This document shows positions 15,766 through 23,818 of a stretch of 42,431 bases of DNA, piece by piece. A program made the position numbers and the translations under genes. A model generated the notes under the pieces. The model did no database searches. It was not told the origin of the DNA and saw only the letters and a program-made list of their open reading frames with translations. Within the stretch, counting starts at the first letter, position 1, and each line of letters starts with the position of its first letter. Location of the stretch: positions 1 to 42,431 of the forward strand of contig NZ_WBKT01000040.1 in assembly GCF_008868175.1 (NCBI RefSeq). Reading direction: 5' to 3'. Source of the stretch: Micromonospora sp. AMSO31t. Lineage in GTDB: Bacteria; Actinomycetota; Actinomycetes; Mycobacteriales; Micromonosporaceae.

Positions 15766-18438
15766 TCAGGCGGGGCGGCAGCCCGGGTCGGGGCCGCCGT
15801 CGGCAACCCCACAGGCGAACACCTCGACCGGCGGGGCGGCCACGTCGGGCACCCGGGCCACGGTGAGCAGCGCCAGCCGCCTGGCGACCGGCTCGCCGGA
15901 GTCCGGGGCGTACCGGATGAGGCCGCCCACCCCCAGGTAGCCGCCGGCGGCGTTCTGCCGCAGCACCTCGGCGTGCACCCCCACCGGGTTGACCGCCCGG
16001 GGGTCCCAGCGCCGGCCGGTGTCGGCGTGCCGCAGCCGGGCCGCGAGGCTCTCCAGCGCGCGCACCACCATCATGGAGGCGTCGTAGGCGAGGCTGACCC
16101 GCTCGCCGACGGGCGCGTTGGCGCCGTCGCGGCAGCGCGGCGGGTCGAGCAGGTCCTCCGCGCCGATCCAGGTGAGGAAGCTGCCCCGGGCGTCGTCGCG
16201 CCGGGCCTGCGCGGCCCGCAGCGCGGCACAGGTGGCCAGGGCGGCCTTCGACACGTACGTGACCGGCAGGTTGCCCGGGGCGCTGGCCCGCAGCCCCGGG
16301 TTGGCCATGTAGCGGTTCACCGAGTCGTCGGCGACCAGGTGGCGGGGCGGGTCGGCCCCGCACTCCTTGAGCGCCCGCAGGAACCCGTCGAACTCCGACC
16401 AGCGCCCGGCGAAGAAGAGCATCCCCTGGTAGCCGCACTCCTGGGTCATCCGCCGCCCGCTGCGCCACTCGTCCAGCCGGGTGAGCCGAGTGCCGAACCG
16501 CTCCCGCAGCCCGTCGACGAGGGTGGCGACGTAGAGGTCCTCGTCCAGCGAGCTGCCCTCGCCGGTGGTCCAGTAGACGTGCGCCTCACCGACCCGCAGC
16601 ACCTGCCGGGCGTACGTCTCGACCATCCGGGCCTGCTCCCGGTTGGGCGCCGACATGGCCAGGTAGAGGCTGGAGTTGGCGTCCATCTTGTCGGCCGACA
16701 GGGTGGGCGCGAGCACCGGCAGGCCGACCCGGTTGAGTTCCCGCAGGGCCGACGCCGTGCTGGTGCGGCTGTCCACGAGCCCGACCACGCCGAGGACCGT
16801 CGGGTCGTCGCGGGCCAGCCCCTCCAGCAGCCGGACCGCGTCGCCGGCGTGCCGCATCTGCCGGCCGGCGTTGGCCACCACGATGTGCAGCAGCGCCGCG
16901 TCGTCGGCCGCCGCCGACTCCTTGAGCAGCGCGTACTGGGCGGTCGCCATGCCCTCCAGCTCCTCGCGCTCGGAGACGTAGGACTCCTCGTCGGCCCGGG
17001 TCCGGTTGCCGGTGAGGCTGCCCAGGTAGACCAGGGTCAGGTAGGGCCGGCGGTGGTCGCTGCGCCGCCACACCTCCTCGGCGGCCCGGTTCTGCGCGAA
17101 GATCCGCCGCTGCACCGCGCGGAGCCGGTCCTGCCCGGGCTCGCTGTTGAAGACCTGGCCGGCGGTGTCGCTGTAGCCGACGCACTCGCCGCCGACCAGC
17201 CGCACGCTCACCCGGTCGGTCGGCCAGGGGCGGCAGTCCGGCGCCCACCGACCGTTGGCCCACACGGCCACCCCGGCCAGCAGCACCAGGACCACGGCGG
17301 CCGGCAGGAACCGCCGTGACCACCAGGGCGGTTCCGGCGCGACCAACCCGGGCGGGGCCACGCCCACCGGGCCGCCGACGTCCTCGCCGTCGATCCGCAG
17401 CACCACGAGCCAGGCGCCGGCGCGGCGCAGCCGCCGGATCTCCGGCAGCGCCTCGGCCCACTCCTCGTACGCCTCCTCGGCCTGGACCACCGGCCGGGTC
17501 GCGGCCCGCTCCGGGGGCGGGCCGGCGGCGACCGCCACCACCAGCAACGGGTCGTTGCGGCCGGTCTCGTTGCGCACCTCGTCGAAAAGCCGGACCAGGG
17601 TGTGCCCGACGTTGTCCGGGCTCACCCCGTCGAGCAGCAGGACCGGGTAGGCCGTCCGCCGCCAGTCCCCCGGCCGCCAGAACCGCCTCCGGTACGCCTG
17701 CCGCAGGTCCTCCAGGAAGGCGTGCAGCAGCAGCTTCTCCACCTGGGCCGGGTGCTCGCCGTCGCGCCAGCCGGCGGTGAGCCGCTCGGCGAAGCCGAGG
17801 AACGTCACGGACTGCCGGGGCGCCAGATACTGCTGCCGCATGAACCAGCGGTACTGCCGTCCGAACACCGGCACCCGGCCGGAGACGGCGATCCGGAAGA
17901 GCACGCTGGGCATCGCCCGGCGCAACAGCCAGAGCAGCACCTGGAGCGCGGTGCCGACGGCCGAACCGCCGCCCACCTGCGGGTCGTCGCCGGCCCGCCG
18001 GCCCCGCCAGTCGCGCAGGCGGTGGACCAGCGCGGCCCGGCCGCTGTCCGCGGCGTCCACGCCGACGGCCAGGGTCTGGTGCATGAGCCAGTCGGCCAGC
18101 GGGTAGTGCCGGAACCGGAGCCGGGCCGCCCCGAACGCCTCCACGGAGAGCTGCCGGTGCAGCTCACGCAGCACTCCCGCGACGTCGTCGGGCCCCGGTC
18201 GGGCGGCCAGGTCCAGCACGGCGTGCGGCACGCGGCGCCGGTTGCCCTGGCCGACGAAGCGGCGCAGCAGGGCGCCTACGACGCCGTCCCCCGCGGGGCG
18301 GACCAGCCAGAGCAGGGGCAGCCGGCGGTCGCCGCGGCGGGGTCGCCGGAGCAGCCGCGCCAGCAGGGAGAGCAGTTCGAGGCCGCCCGCGGGGAGTTTC
18401 TCCCGGGCGGGCCGGGGCCGGGTCGCCGGTTCGCGCAT
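15766..18438 (-). CDS. One-span protein: NTPase-like cytoplasmic part + extracellular periplasmic-binding-type sensor
   Basis: 890 residues. The cytoplasmic part (1-375) opens like a P-loop domain (RLPLLWLVRPAGDGVVGALL) but lacks GK(S/T). It continues with the conserved-looking blocks YRWFMRQQYLAPRQSVTFLG, FLEDLRQAYRRRFWRPGDWR and AYPVLLLDG, plus LFDEVRNETGRNDPLLVVAV. One membrane helix lies near 376-394. The outer part (about 410-890) is a type-1 periplasmic-binding fold of the Leu/Ile/Val or ANF-receptor class: VLGVVGLVDSRTSTASALRE, VGLPVLAPTLSADKMDANSS, YVSKAALATCAALRAAQ. There are no transporter genes nearby, so a sensor role is more likely than transport. ATG 18438 has GGAGG with a 5-base spacer; GTG 18444 would overlap it. 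Confidence 0.8.
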   Translation of the reverse strand: MREPATRPRPAREKLPAGGLELLSLLARLLRRPRRGDRRLPLLWLVRPAGDGVVGALLRRFVGQGNRRRVPHAVLDLAARPGPDDVAGVLRELHRQLSVEAFGAARLRFRHYPLADWLMHQTLAVGVDAADSGRAALVHRLRDWRGRRAGDDPQVGGGSAVGTALQVLLWLLRRAMPSVLFRIAVSGRVPVFGRQYRWFMRQQYLAPRQSVTFLGFAERLTAGWRDGEHPAQVEKLLLHAFLEDLRQAYRRRFWRPGDWRRTAYPVLLLDGVSPDNVGHTLVRLFDEVRNETGRNDPLLVVAVAAGPPPERAATRPVVQAEEAYEEWAEALPEIRRLRRAGAWLVVLRIDGEDVGGPVGVAPPGLVAPEPPWWSRRFLPAAVVLVLLAGVAVWANGRWAPDCRPWPTDRVSVRLVGGECVGYSDTAGQVFNSEPGQDRLRAVQRRIFAQNRAAEEVWRRSDHRRPYLTLVYLGSLTGNRTRADEESYVSEREELEGMATAQYALLKESAAADDAALLHIVVANAGRQMRHAGDAVRLLEGLARDDPTVLGVVGLVDSRTSTASALRELNRVGLPVLAPTLSADKMDANSSLYLAMSAPNREQARMVETYARQVLRVGEAHVYWTTGEGSSLDEDLYVATLVDGLRERFGTRLTRLDEWRSGRRMTQECGYQGMLFFAGRWSEFDGFLRALKECGADPPRHLVADDSVNRYMANPGLRASAPGNLPVTYVSKAALATCAALRAAQARRDDARGSFLTWIGAEDLLDPPRCRDGANAPVGERVSLAYDASMMVVRALESLAARLRHADTGRRWDPRAVNPVGVHAEVLRQNAAGGYLGVGGLIRYAPDSGEPVARRLALLTVARVPDVAAPPVEVFACGVADGGPDPGCRPA

Positions 18439-18528
18439 CGTCACCTCCGAGCCACGACGGGTGTCGCACCATTGTCGACACCCGGCGCAACGCGGGGGAA
18501 CCCGTGCGTCCCTCGTGGATCGTCCGGG

Positions 18529-19110
18529 TCAGCGAGGGGCGGCGAGGTGGCGCAGGCCGTCCAGGGCGATGGCGAGCACGCGGTCGCGCTGGGCGGGCTC
18601 GGGGAACTGGTACGCCATGATCCCGCTGACCAGCCGCACCACGTCGTCGAAGGTGGCGTCCGGCCGGGCCACCCCGGCCTCCTGGGCGCGGCGCAGCAGC
18701 GGCTCACCGGCGGCGTAGATCTCGGTGCGGCAGCTGCGGAAGACCGCGGAGTCGTGCACCAGCTCCTCGGCGAGGGCCCGCTTGGTGCCGACGTAGGCGA
18801 CGAACCGGTGCAGCCAGGCGACCAGCGCGTCCCACGGGGGGCGGTCCGCCAGGTCGGCGGCGGAGGCGCTGAGGGCGCGCACCTCCTCGACGTAGACGGC
18901 CTCGAACAGGTCGAGTCGCTTCGGGAAGTTCCGGTAGAGCGTGCCGATGCCGACCCCGGCCCGCCGGGCGATCTCCTCCAGGGACGCGCCGGCGCCGGAC
19001 TCCCCGAACACCTCCTGGGCGGCGGCGATCAGCGCGTCGTAGTTGCGGCGGGCGTCGGCCCGCTTCGGGCGCCGGGCGAAGACCTCGCCCAGCTGGTCAG
19101 CGCTGGCCAT
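18529..19110 (-). CDS. TetR-family repressor
   Basis: 193 residues. The N-terminal helix-turn-helix is clear: RRNYDALIAAAQEVFGESGA, then SLEEIARRAGVGIGTLYRNF, PKRLDLFEAVYVEEV. The C-terminal ligand domain is of the type often paired with efflux pumps (VAYVGTKRALAEELVHDSAV, IYAAGEPLLRRAQEAGVARP). It is divergent from an MFS exporter, with two operator copies in between, so it very probably represses itself and the pump until a toxic ligand binds. ATG 19110 is taken; GTG 19122 is possible because the AG-rich ribosome region GGGGAGAGGGG lies close to both. Confidence in the family and target is high, in the ligand none. Confidence 0.93.
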   Translation of the reverse strand: MASADQLGEVFARRPKRADARRNYDALIAAAQEVFGESGAGASLEEIARRAGVGIGTLYRNFPKRLDLFEAVYVEEVRALSASAADLADRPPWDALVAWLHRFVAYVGTKRALAEELVHDSAVFRSCRTEIYAAGEPLLRRAQEAGVARPDATFDDVVRLVSGIMAYQFPEPAQRDRVLAIALDGLRHLAAPR

Positions 19111-19132
19111 GACGGGCGTCACCCCTCTCCCC

Positions 19133-19162
19133 TTGCAAACGGAGGCACCCCTCCGCTACGTT
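19133..19162 (+). promoter_or_regulatory. Promoter of the MFS efflux gene
   Basis: TTGCAA (19133-19138), an 18-base spacer filled by operator copy 1, and TACGTT (19157-19162). The complementary strand reads TAACGT at 19163-19158, a good -10 for tetR, so the two divergent promoters share their -10 bases. Confidence 0.5.
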
Positions 19163-19179
19163 AGTGGAGGCACCCCTCC
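19140..19179. promoter_or_regulatory. Two-copy TetR operator
   Basis: GGAGGCACCCCTCC occurs at 19141-19154 and again at 19166-19179, a 25-base period. Each copy is an inverted repeat (GGAGG / CCTCC). Copy 1 lies in the spacer of the efflux promoter and copy 2 in the spacer of the opposing tetR promoter, so one repressor could block both directions. Confidence 0.8.
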
Positions 19180-19285
19180 GGAACTGACCGGAGCCTTGCC
19201 TCCGGATAGCGTACTCCGGCTTTCCCCGCCGATCCCACCCACCACGCGGTCGGCGAACCAGACATCGGACCCGGGAGGTCCCACC

Positions 19286-19303
19286 ATGCCCGCAATCCGC
19301 TGA
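19286..19303 (+). CDS. Five-codon leader peptide MPAIR
   Basis: ATG CCC GCA ATC CGC TGA with a textbook ribosome site GGGAGG at 19273-19278 and a 7-base spacer, in the roughly 220-base leader between the efflux promoter and the MFS start codon. GGACC (19267-19271) and GGTCC (19277-19281) could fold over its ribosome site. Such short leader ORFs precede antibiotic-resistance genes, where ribosome stalling opens the downstream start. A function here is inferred from position only. Confidence 0.45.
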   Translation: MPAIR

Positions 19304-19392
19304 GAAACCTCGTGGGCCCGCCACCGTCGCCACCTCGCGCGAGCGGCCCTCGGAACACCCTTCCCACGTCCTGCGAACGGGAGCCCTTTTCC

Positions 19393-20853
19393 GTGATCGA
19401 CACCGTCCGGCGTGACTCGCGCCGGTTGACCTTCCTCGTCCTCGCCGCCGGCGCCGGCTTCTTCGCGATGCTCCAGTCGCTGATCACCCCGGTGCTGCCC
19501 ACCATCCAGCACGACCTGCACACCTCGCAGAACACCGTGACCTGGGTGCTGACCGCCTACCTGCTGTCCGCGTCGATCTTCACCCCGGTCCTCGGCCGGG
19601 TCGGCGACATGGTCGGCAAGGAGCGGACCCTGGTCGTCTCCCTCGCCGCGCTCGCGCTGGGCTGCCTGCTGGCGGCCGTCGCCCCGAACATCGGCATGCT
19701 CATCCTCGCCCGGGTCGTCCAGGGCATCGGTGGCGCGGTCTTCCCGCTCTCCTTCGGGATCATCCGTGACGAGTTCCCCGCCGCCCGGGTCAGCTCGGCC
19801 GTCGCGGCGATCTCGGCGATCGTCGCCGCCGGCGGCGGCCTCGGCGTCGTGCTGGCCGGGCCCATCGTCGCCACCCTGGGCTACCGCTGGCTCTTCTGGA
19901 TCCCCATGGTGGTCGTCGGCCTCACCGCGCTCGCGGCGCACCGGTTCGTGCCCGAGTCGCCGGTGCGCACCCCCGGCCGGGTCAGCTGGCCGGGCACGAT
20001 CCTCCTCTCCGGCTGGCTCGTCGCGCTGCTGCTCCCGGTGAGCAAGGGCGCCGCCTGGGGCTGGACGTCCGGCCGGGTCATCGGCCTGCTGGCGCTCGCC
20101 GGTGTGCTCCTGGTCGGCTGGCTGGCGGTCGAGACCCGCTCGGCGAACCCGCTCATCGACATGCGGATGATGCGCCTGCCCGCGGTCTGGACGACCAACC
20201 TGGTCGCCCTGCTCTACGGCGCCTCGATGTTCGCCGTCTACGCCTTCCTGCCGCAGTTCGTGCAGATCCCCCGCAGCGCCGGGTACGGCTTCGGCGCGAG
20301 CATCACCCAGGCCGGGCTGCTCATGCTGCCCATGCTGGTCGGCATGTTCGTGGCCGGCCTCGTCGCCGGCCGGCTGGCGGCCCGGTTCACCGCCAAGGCG
20401 CAGCTGACCACGGGCGCCGTGTTCAACGTGCTCGCCGCGGCGATGCTGACGGTCGCGCACGACACCCGCTGGGAGATCGGCGTGGCCGGCGGCCTGGTGG
20501 GGCTCGGCATCGGCCTGGCCTTCGCCTCGATGGCCAACCTCATCGTGGCCAGCGTGCCGGCCCGCCAGACCGGCGTGGCGACCGGCATGAACGCCAACAT
20601 CCGCACCATCGGCGGCGCGATCGGCGCCGCGGTGGCCAGCAGCGTCATCACCGCCCACCCGCAGGCGAGCGGGCTGCCGCGGGAGGCCGGCTTCACCATG
20701 GGCTTCCTGCTGCTGACCGGCATCTCCCTCGCCGCCGCGCTGGCCGCCCTGGCGGTCCCCTCCGGCCGCCGGGCGGCGCGGGCACGGCACGGCCGGCCGC
20801 CGGCGCGGAGCACCGAGCCGGAGCTGACCGGCGAACTGGTGCCGGCGCGCTGA
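19393..20853 (+). CDS. MFS drug exporter, DHA2 (14-helix) type
   Basis: 486 residues with about 14 membrane helices. Motif A is LGRVGDMVGKERTL, motif C-like GGGLGVVLAGPIVATLGYRW lies in helix 5, and the N-terminal FFAMLQSLITPVLPTIQHDL matches the DHA2 motif D1 region. DHA2 pumps expel drugs, dyes and antibiotics using the proton gradient. GTG 19393 is preferred over GTG 19312 because GGGAG lies 9 bases upstream and the protein then begins close to helix 1. Control is by the divergent TetR at its operator pair and perhaps by the MPAIR leader. Two tandem hairpins follow. The substrate is unknown. Confidence 0.92.
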   Translation: MIDTVRRDSRRLTFLVLAAGAGFFAMLQSLITPVLPTIQHDLHTSQNTVTWVLTAYLLSASIFTPVLGRVGDMVGKERTLVVSLAALALGCLLAAVAPNIGMLILARVVQGIGGAVFPLSFGIIRDEFPAARVSSAVAAISAIVAAGGGLGVVLAGPIVATLGYRWLFWIPMVVVGLTALAAHRFVPESPVRTPGRVSWPGTILLSGWLVALLLPVSKGAAWGWTSGRVIGLLALAGVLLVGWLAVETRSANPLIDMRMMRLPAVWTTNLVALLYGASMFAVYAFLPQFVQIPRSAGYGFGASITQAGLLMLPMLVGMFVAGLVAGRLAARFTAKAQLTTGAVFNVLAAAMLTVAHDTRWEIGVAGGLVGLGIGLAFASMANLIVASVPARQTGVATGMNANIRTIGGAIGAAVASSVITAHPQASGLPREAGFTMGFLLLTGISLAAALAALAVPSGRRAARARHGRPPARSTEPELTGELVPAR

Positions 20854-20857
20854 TCGG

Positions 20858-20931
20858 GCCGGAGCCCGGGACCACCGCGTCCCCGGCTCCGGCGGGGCGG
20901 CCGGCGGTCCGGGTACGGGCCGCCGGCCGCC
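20858..20931. terminator. Tandem terminator hairpins
   Basis: First hairpin: 13-base arms at 20858-20870 and 20881-20893, one mismatch. Second: perfect 12-base arms at 20896-20907 and 20920-20931. They fill the gap between the convergent MFS and SGNH genes. Confidence 0.7.
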
Positions 20932-20942
20932 GTCGCGTCGGG

Positions 20943-21728
20943 TCAGCCGATGGCGGCGGTCAGCGCCGCCAGGTAGCCGTACCGGTAGCCGTCGGCGTCC
21001 GGGTGGTACGCCTCGATGAGCCCGCTGACGTCGTTGATCCACGGGTCGGCGCCGCACACGCCGTGGCCGGCGAAGAACGGCCGGGCGTCGACGAAGGTGG
21101 CCCCGGCCGCCCGGGCCCGGTCGGCGATCACCGTGGCGAGCAGGTCGGCGGCGTTGTTGAGGATGGTCCGCTTGTAGGTGCTCATGGCCAGCAGGCCGCA
21201 CCAGCCGGTCTCGAACAGCCGTGGGTAGCCGAGCACCACGAGCCGGGCGTTGGGCGCCCGGTTCCGGATGGCGGCGTAGGTGTTGTCGAGCCGCCCGGGC
21301 AGCGTGGTGGTGGCGAAGGCCCGGCTCTCGTTGACGGCGTTCTCGCAGCTCGACGTGCTGCCGAAGCGGCAGCTCGTGATGACGTCGGCGAAGCCGGCGT
21401 CGTTGCCCCCGATGGTCACGGTGACCAGGGTGGTGCCGGTGCTCAGCGAGTTCACCTGGCTGCCGATCACGTCGGCCGTGACCGCGCCGCCGCAGGCCGG
21501 GAACCGGAAGCTGGTGACCCCGTGCGCGGCGGCCCACAGCGGGGCGTACGACTTCTGGCTGCGCAGGCAGGTCGAGAGGTCGTACGGGCCGGCCCCGACG
21601 CCGGAGGAGTAGGAGTCGCCGAGGGCGACGTAGTTGACGGTGGCCGCCCGGGCGACGCCGGGAACGAGCACGGCACCGAGGACGGCCGCGAGAAGTGCGG
21701 CCAGGGCGGTGCGGACGCGACGGGACAT
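20943..21728 (-). CDS. Secreted SGNH/GDSL esterase-lipase
   Basis: 261 residues with a Sec signal peptide (RRVRTALAALLAAVLGAVLV, cleavage near ARA 28). Block I ALGDSYSSGVG carries the nucleophile Ser39, block III is TIGGNDAGF, and block V is EAYHPDADGY with His242. Six Cys (STCLRS, FPACGG, TSCRFG, SSCENA, WCG, VCGADP) would form three disulfides, as in the extracellular Streptomyces lipases of this fold. It hydrolyses lipid or acyl esters outside the cell. ATG 21728 has GGAGG at 21736-21740 with a 7-base spacer. It is divergent from the secreted M1 peptidase, so both may respond to the same nutrient cue. Confidence 0.93.
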   Translation of the reverse strand: MSRRVRTALAALLAAVLGAVLVPGVARAATVNYVALGDSYSSGVGAGPYDLSTCLRSQKSYAPLWAAAHGVTSFRFPACGGAVTADVIGSQVNSLSTGTTLVTVTIGGNDAGFADVITSCRFGSTSSCENAVNESRAFATTTLPGRLDNTYAAIRNRAPNARLVVLGYPRLFETGWCGLLAMSTYKRTILNNAADLLATVIADRARAAGATFVDARPFFAGHGVCGADPWINDVSGLIEAYHPDADGYRYGYLAALTAAIG

Positions 21729-21798
21729 GACAGGACCTCCACGGGACAGGAGTGGTGGAGCCCGTTGACCGCGCGCGTGGCCAGGGGAGTCGGTGCTT

Positions 21799-21814
21799 GT
21801 TACTAGTCGGTAAT
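21799..21814. promoter_or_regulatory. GTTAC-N6-GTAAT operator-like site
   Basis: GTTAC-TAGTCG-GTAAT about 70 bases upstream of the SGNH gene, in the AT-rich divergent region shared with the M1 peptidase gene. It matches the palindrome ahead of the lipase gene (7654-7669) in both half-sites and spacing, apart from the last base. Confidence 0.35.
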
Positions 21815-21887
21815 GGTATCGAAACATTGCCATAAATTGAATAGCGTTCGCCCGCCTTCCGGGGCAGACGCGTTCATCGCCGTCGAT

Positions 21888-21893
21888 TAGGTT
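21888..21893 (+). promoter_or_regulatory. Possible -10 box of the M1 peptidase gene
   Basis: TAGGTT at 21888-21893 would start transcription near 21900, leaving a 30-base leader that carries the GGAGGGA ribosome site of the gene at 21930. No convincing -35 is seen. Confidence 0.35.
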
Positions 21894-21929
21894 TGGGGTG
21901 CGTACACCCCGATGGAGGGAGCCCACCTC

Positions 21930-23465
21930 GTGCGACGCGCTCTCACGGCGGCCATCGCCGCCCTGACCGTCACCACCGCCGGCACCGTCGTGACCGGCAC
22001 CCCCGGCCAGGCCGCCCTACCGGGCTGGGGCCGGCCGAAGCCCGCGACGGCCGCCCCGACCCCGGGCAGCCCCGGGCTGGGCGACAGCTACTTCCCCGAC
22101 TACGGCAACGGCGGCTACGACGTCGGCCACTACGACATCCGGCTGCGCTACGAACCGGCCACCGACCGGCTCAGCGGCACCACGACGATCCTGGCCACCG
22201 CCACCCAGGACCTGTCCCGGTTCAACCTCGACTTCCTCCTCGGCGTCGAGTCGGTCCGGGTCAACGGCTGGTCGGCAGCCTTCGCCCGGGAGGGCGTCCA
22301 CGAGCTGGCGGTCACCGCGCCCCGGCCGATCCTCAAGGGACAGCAGCTCACCGTCGTGGTGAAATACGCCGGCATCCCGTCCGAGACGCTGGTCCAGGGC
22401 TACACGGGCTGGACCCGGGTCGCCGACGGCGCCCTCGCCGTCAACGAGCCCGAATCGGCCTGGTGGTGGTTCCCGAGCAACGACCACCCGAAGGACAAGG
22501 CCACCTGGGACATCTCCGTCTCGGTGCCCACCGGCCTCGAGGTGGTCAGCAACGGCGTGCAGCCGCGCGCCCCGCTGCCCGAGGCCGGCAACCGCACCCG
22601 GTGGAGCTGGCGCAGCGTGAAGCCGGGCGCCACCTACCAGGCGTTCCTCGCCATCGGGCAGTACGACATCGTCACCGACACCGCGCCGAACGGGCAGCCG
22701 GTGTCCAATGCGTACAGCACCACGCTGGGCGACCTCGGGCCGGCCGCCCGGGCCAGCATCGAACGCACCGCCGAGATCGTCGACTGGGAGAGCGGCGTGT
22801 TCGGGCCCTACCCGTTTGAGGCGCAGGGCGGCGTGGCCGGCCCCATCGACGGCATCGGCTTCGCCCTGGAGACGCAGACCCGTCCCGTCTACGGCCCCAG
22901 CTTCTGGCGGCGCGGCGCCAACACGTCCGTGGTGGTGCACGAGAACGCCCACCAGTGGTTCGGCGACTCGGTCTCGGTCGCCGACTGGCGCAACATCTGG
23001 CTGAACGAGGGCTTCGCCTCGTACGCCGAGTGGCTCTGGTCGGAGGAGCAGGGCGAGGGCACCGCCCAGGAGCTGTTCGACTTCACCTACGCCAGCTACC
23101 CGGCCGACTCGGAGTTCTGGCAGGTGCTTCCCGGTGACCCGGGGGCCGGCAGCATCTTCGACGACGCCGTCTACGACCGGGGCGCCATGGCGCTGCACCA
23201 GCTCCGCCTGGCCGTCGGCGACGAGGCGTTCTTCCGGATCCTGCCGGCCTGGACCGCCGCACACCGCTACGGCAACGGCACGATCGCCCAGTTCCAGGCA
23301 CTCGCCGAGCGGATCTCCGGCCGGGACCTCGACGCGGTCTTCACGACCTGGCTGTTCACCGCCGGGCGCCCCGAGCTGGCCACCGCCGCGCGCCGGGCGC
23401 TCGCCCCGGCCCAGCCGAAGTCCTGGACGAAGATCCAGGAGGCCCACCGGCTGCTCAAGCACTGA
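21930..23465 (+). CDS. Secreted M1-family zinc metallopeptidase
   Basis: 511 residues with a Sec signal peptide (RRALTAAIAALTVTTAGTVV, Ala-rich cleavage near 29). The N-terminal beta-saddle domain is followed by the thermolysin-like core: VVHENAHQWFGDSV gives zinc ligands His337 and His341 with catalytic Glu338, and NIWLNEGFASYAEW gives the third ligand Glu360. The exopeptidase GAMEN element reads GFALETQTRP here, as in related secreted actinobacterial members. Tyr in DDAVYDRGAMAL fits the transition-state Tyr. The long C-terminal domain of PepN/ERAP enzymes is missing, so this is the short form. GTG 21930 has GGAGGGA with a 9-base spacer; ATG 21912 lacks one. It probably trims peptides outside the cell. 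Confidence 0.93.
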   Translation: MRRALTAAIAALTVTTAGTVVTGTPGQAALPGWGRPKPATAAPTPGSPGLGDSYFPDYGNGGYDVGHYDIRLRYEPATDRLSGTTTILATATQDLSRFNLDFLLGVESVRVNGWSAAFAREGVHELAVTAPRPILKGQQLTVVVKYAGIPSETLVQGYTGWTRVADGALAVNEPESAWWWFPSNDHPKDKATWDISVSVPTGLEVVSNGVQPRAPLPEAGNRTRWSWRSVKPGATYQAFLAIGQYDIVTDTAPNGQPVSNAYSTTLGDLGPAARASIERTAEIVDWESGVFGPYPFEAQGGVAGPIDGIGFALETQTRPVYGPSFWRRGANTSVVVHENAHQWFGDSVSVADWRNIWLNEGFASYAEWLWSEEQGEGTAQELFDFTYASYPADSEFWQVLPGDPGAGSIFDDAVYDRGAMALHQLRLAVGDEAFFRILPAWTAAHRYGNGTIAQFQALAERISGRDLDAVFTTWLFTAGRPELATAARRALAPAQPKSWTKIQEAHRLLKH

Positions 23466-23471
23466 CCGGCA

Positions 23472-23515
23472 CCGGTCGGGGCCTGCTCCATTGCCCAGGA
23501 GCGGGCCCCGGCCGG
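23472..23515. terminator. Terminator hairpin after the M1 peptidase gene
   Basis: Arms of 18 bases at 23472-23489 and 23498-23515 with an 8-base loop; both mismatches would be G-U pairs in the plus-strand RNA. It starts 7 bases past the stop codon. Confidence 0.8.
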
Positions 23516-23516
23516 G

Positions 23517-23788
23517 TCAGGCCGGCACGGGACCAGGTGCGCGAACGCGAGCCAGTCGGTGCCGTAGAGCAGGAACGGGTAGCGCTCGCCGGTCTCGACG
23601 AGTCCCGTGTGGACCCGCTCGATCCAGGCCAGCAGCGCCGGGAACTGCCCGGCGAGGGGGTCCAGCGCCTGCAGCAGCCAGCGCACCTCCAGCTCCAGCG
23701 GGAACGCTGTCACGCCGCTGAGGAACAGACCCACCGCCACGACCAAGAGCCACCGGCGAATTCGCCGCAGGCGCACCTCGACGTCCAT
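23517..23788 (-). pseudogene. Truncated small membrane-protein gene
   Basis: From ATG 23788 the frame reads MDVEVRLRRIRRWLLVVAVG, LFLSGVTAFPLELEVRWLLQ, then ALLAWIERVHTGLVETGERY and PFLLYGTDWLAFAHLV, which I recall as the N-terminal half of an actinobacterial membrane protein of roughly 170 residues. After HLV the recognisable sequence stops. A TGA at 23517-23519, directly beside the terminator hairpin, is in another frame, and the original frame would run on antisense through the peptidase gene to 23267. This fits loss of the 3' half by deletion. TACGCT (23800-23795) ends 6 bases before the ATG, a leaderless promoter. Sequencing error is an alternative. Confidence 0.5.
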
Positions 23789-23818
23789 ACCCGCAGCGTA
23801 GTGACGATCTTCGCGGCG

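Noticed and set aside
15766..18438. Calling the receptor-like gene an ABC-transporter substrate-binding protein
   Set aside because: It has no lipobox or signal peptide, a large cytoplasmic half and no permease or ATPase gene beside it.
23267..23520. Extension of the truncated membrane gene to a 173-residue protein
   Set aside because: The extra residues are antisense to the M1 peptidase 3' end and have no membrane character. They would also cross the terminator hairpin.
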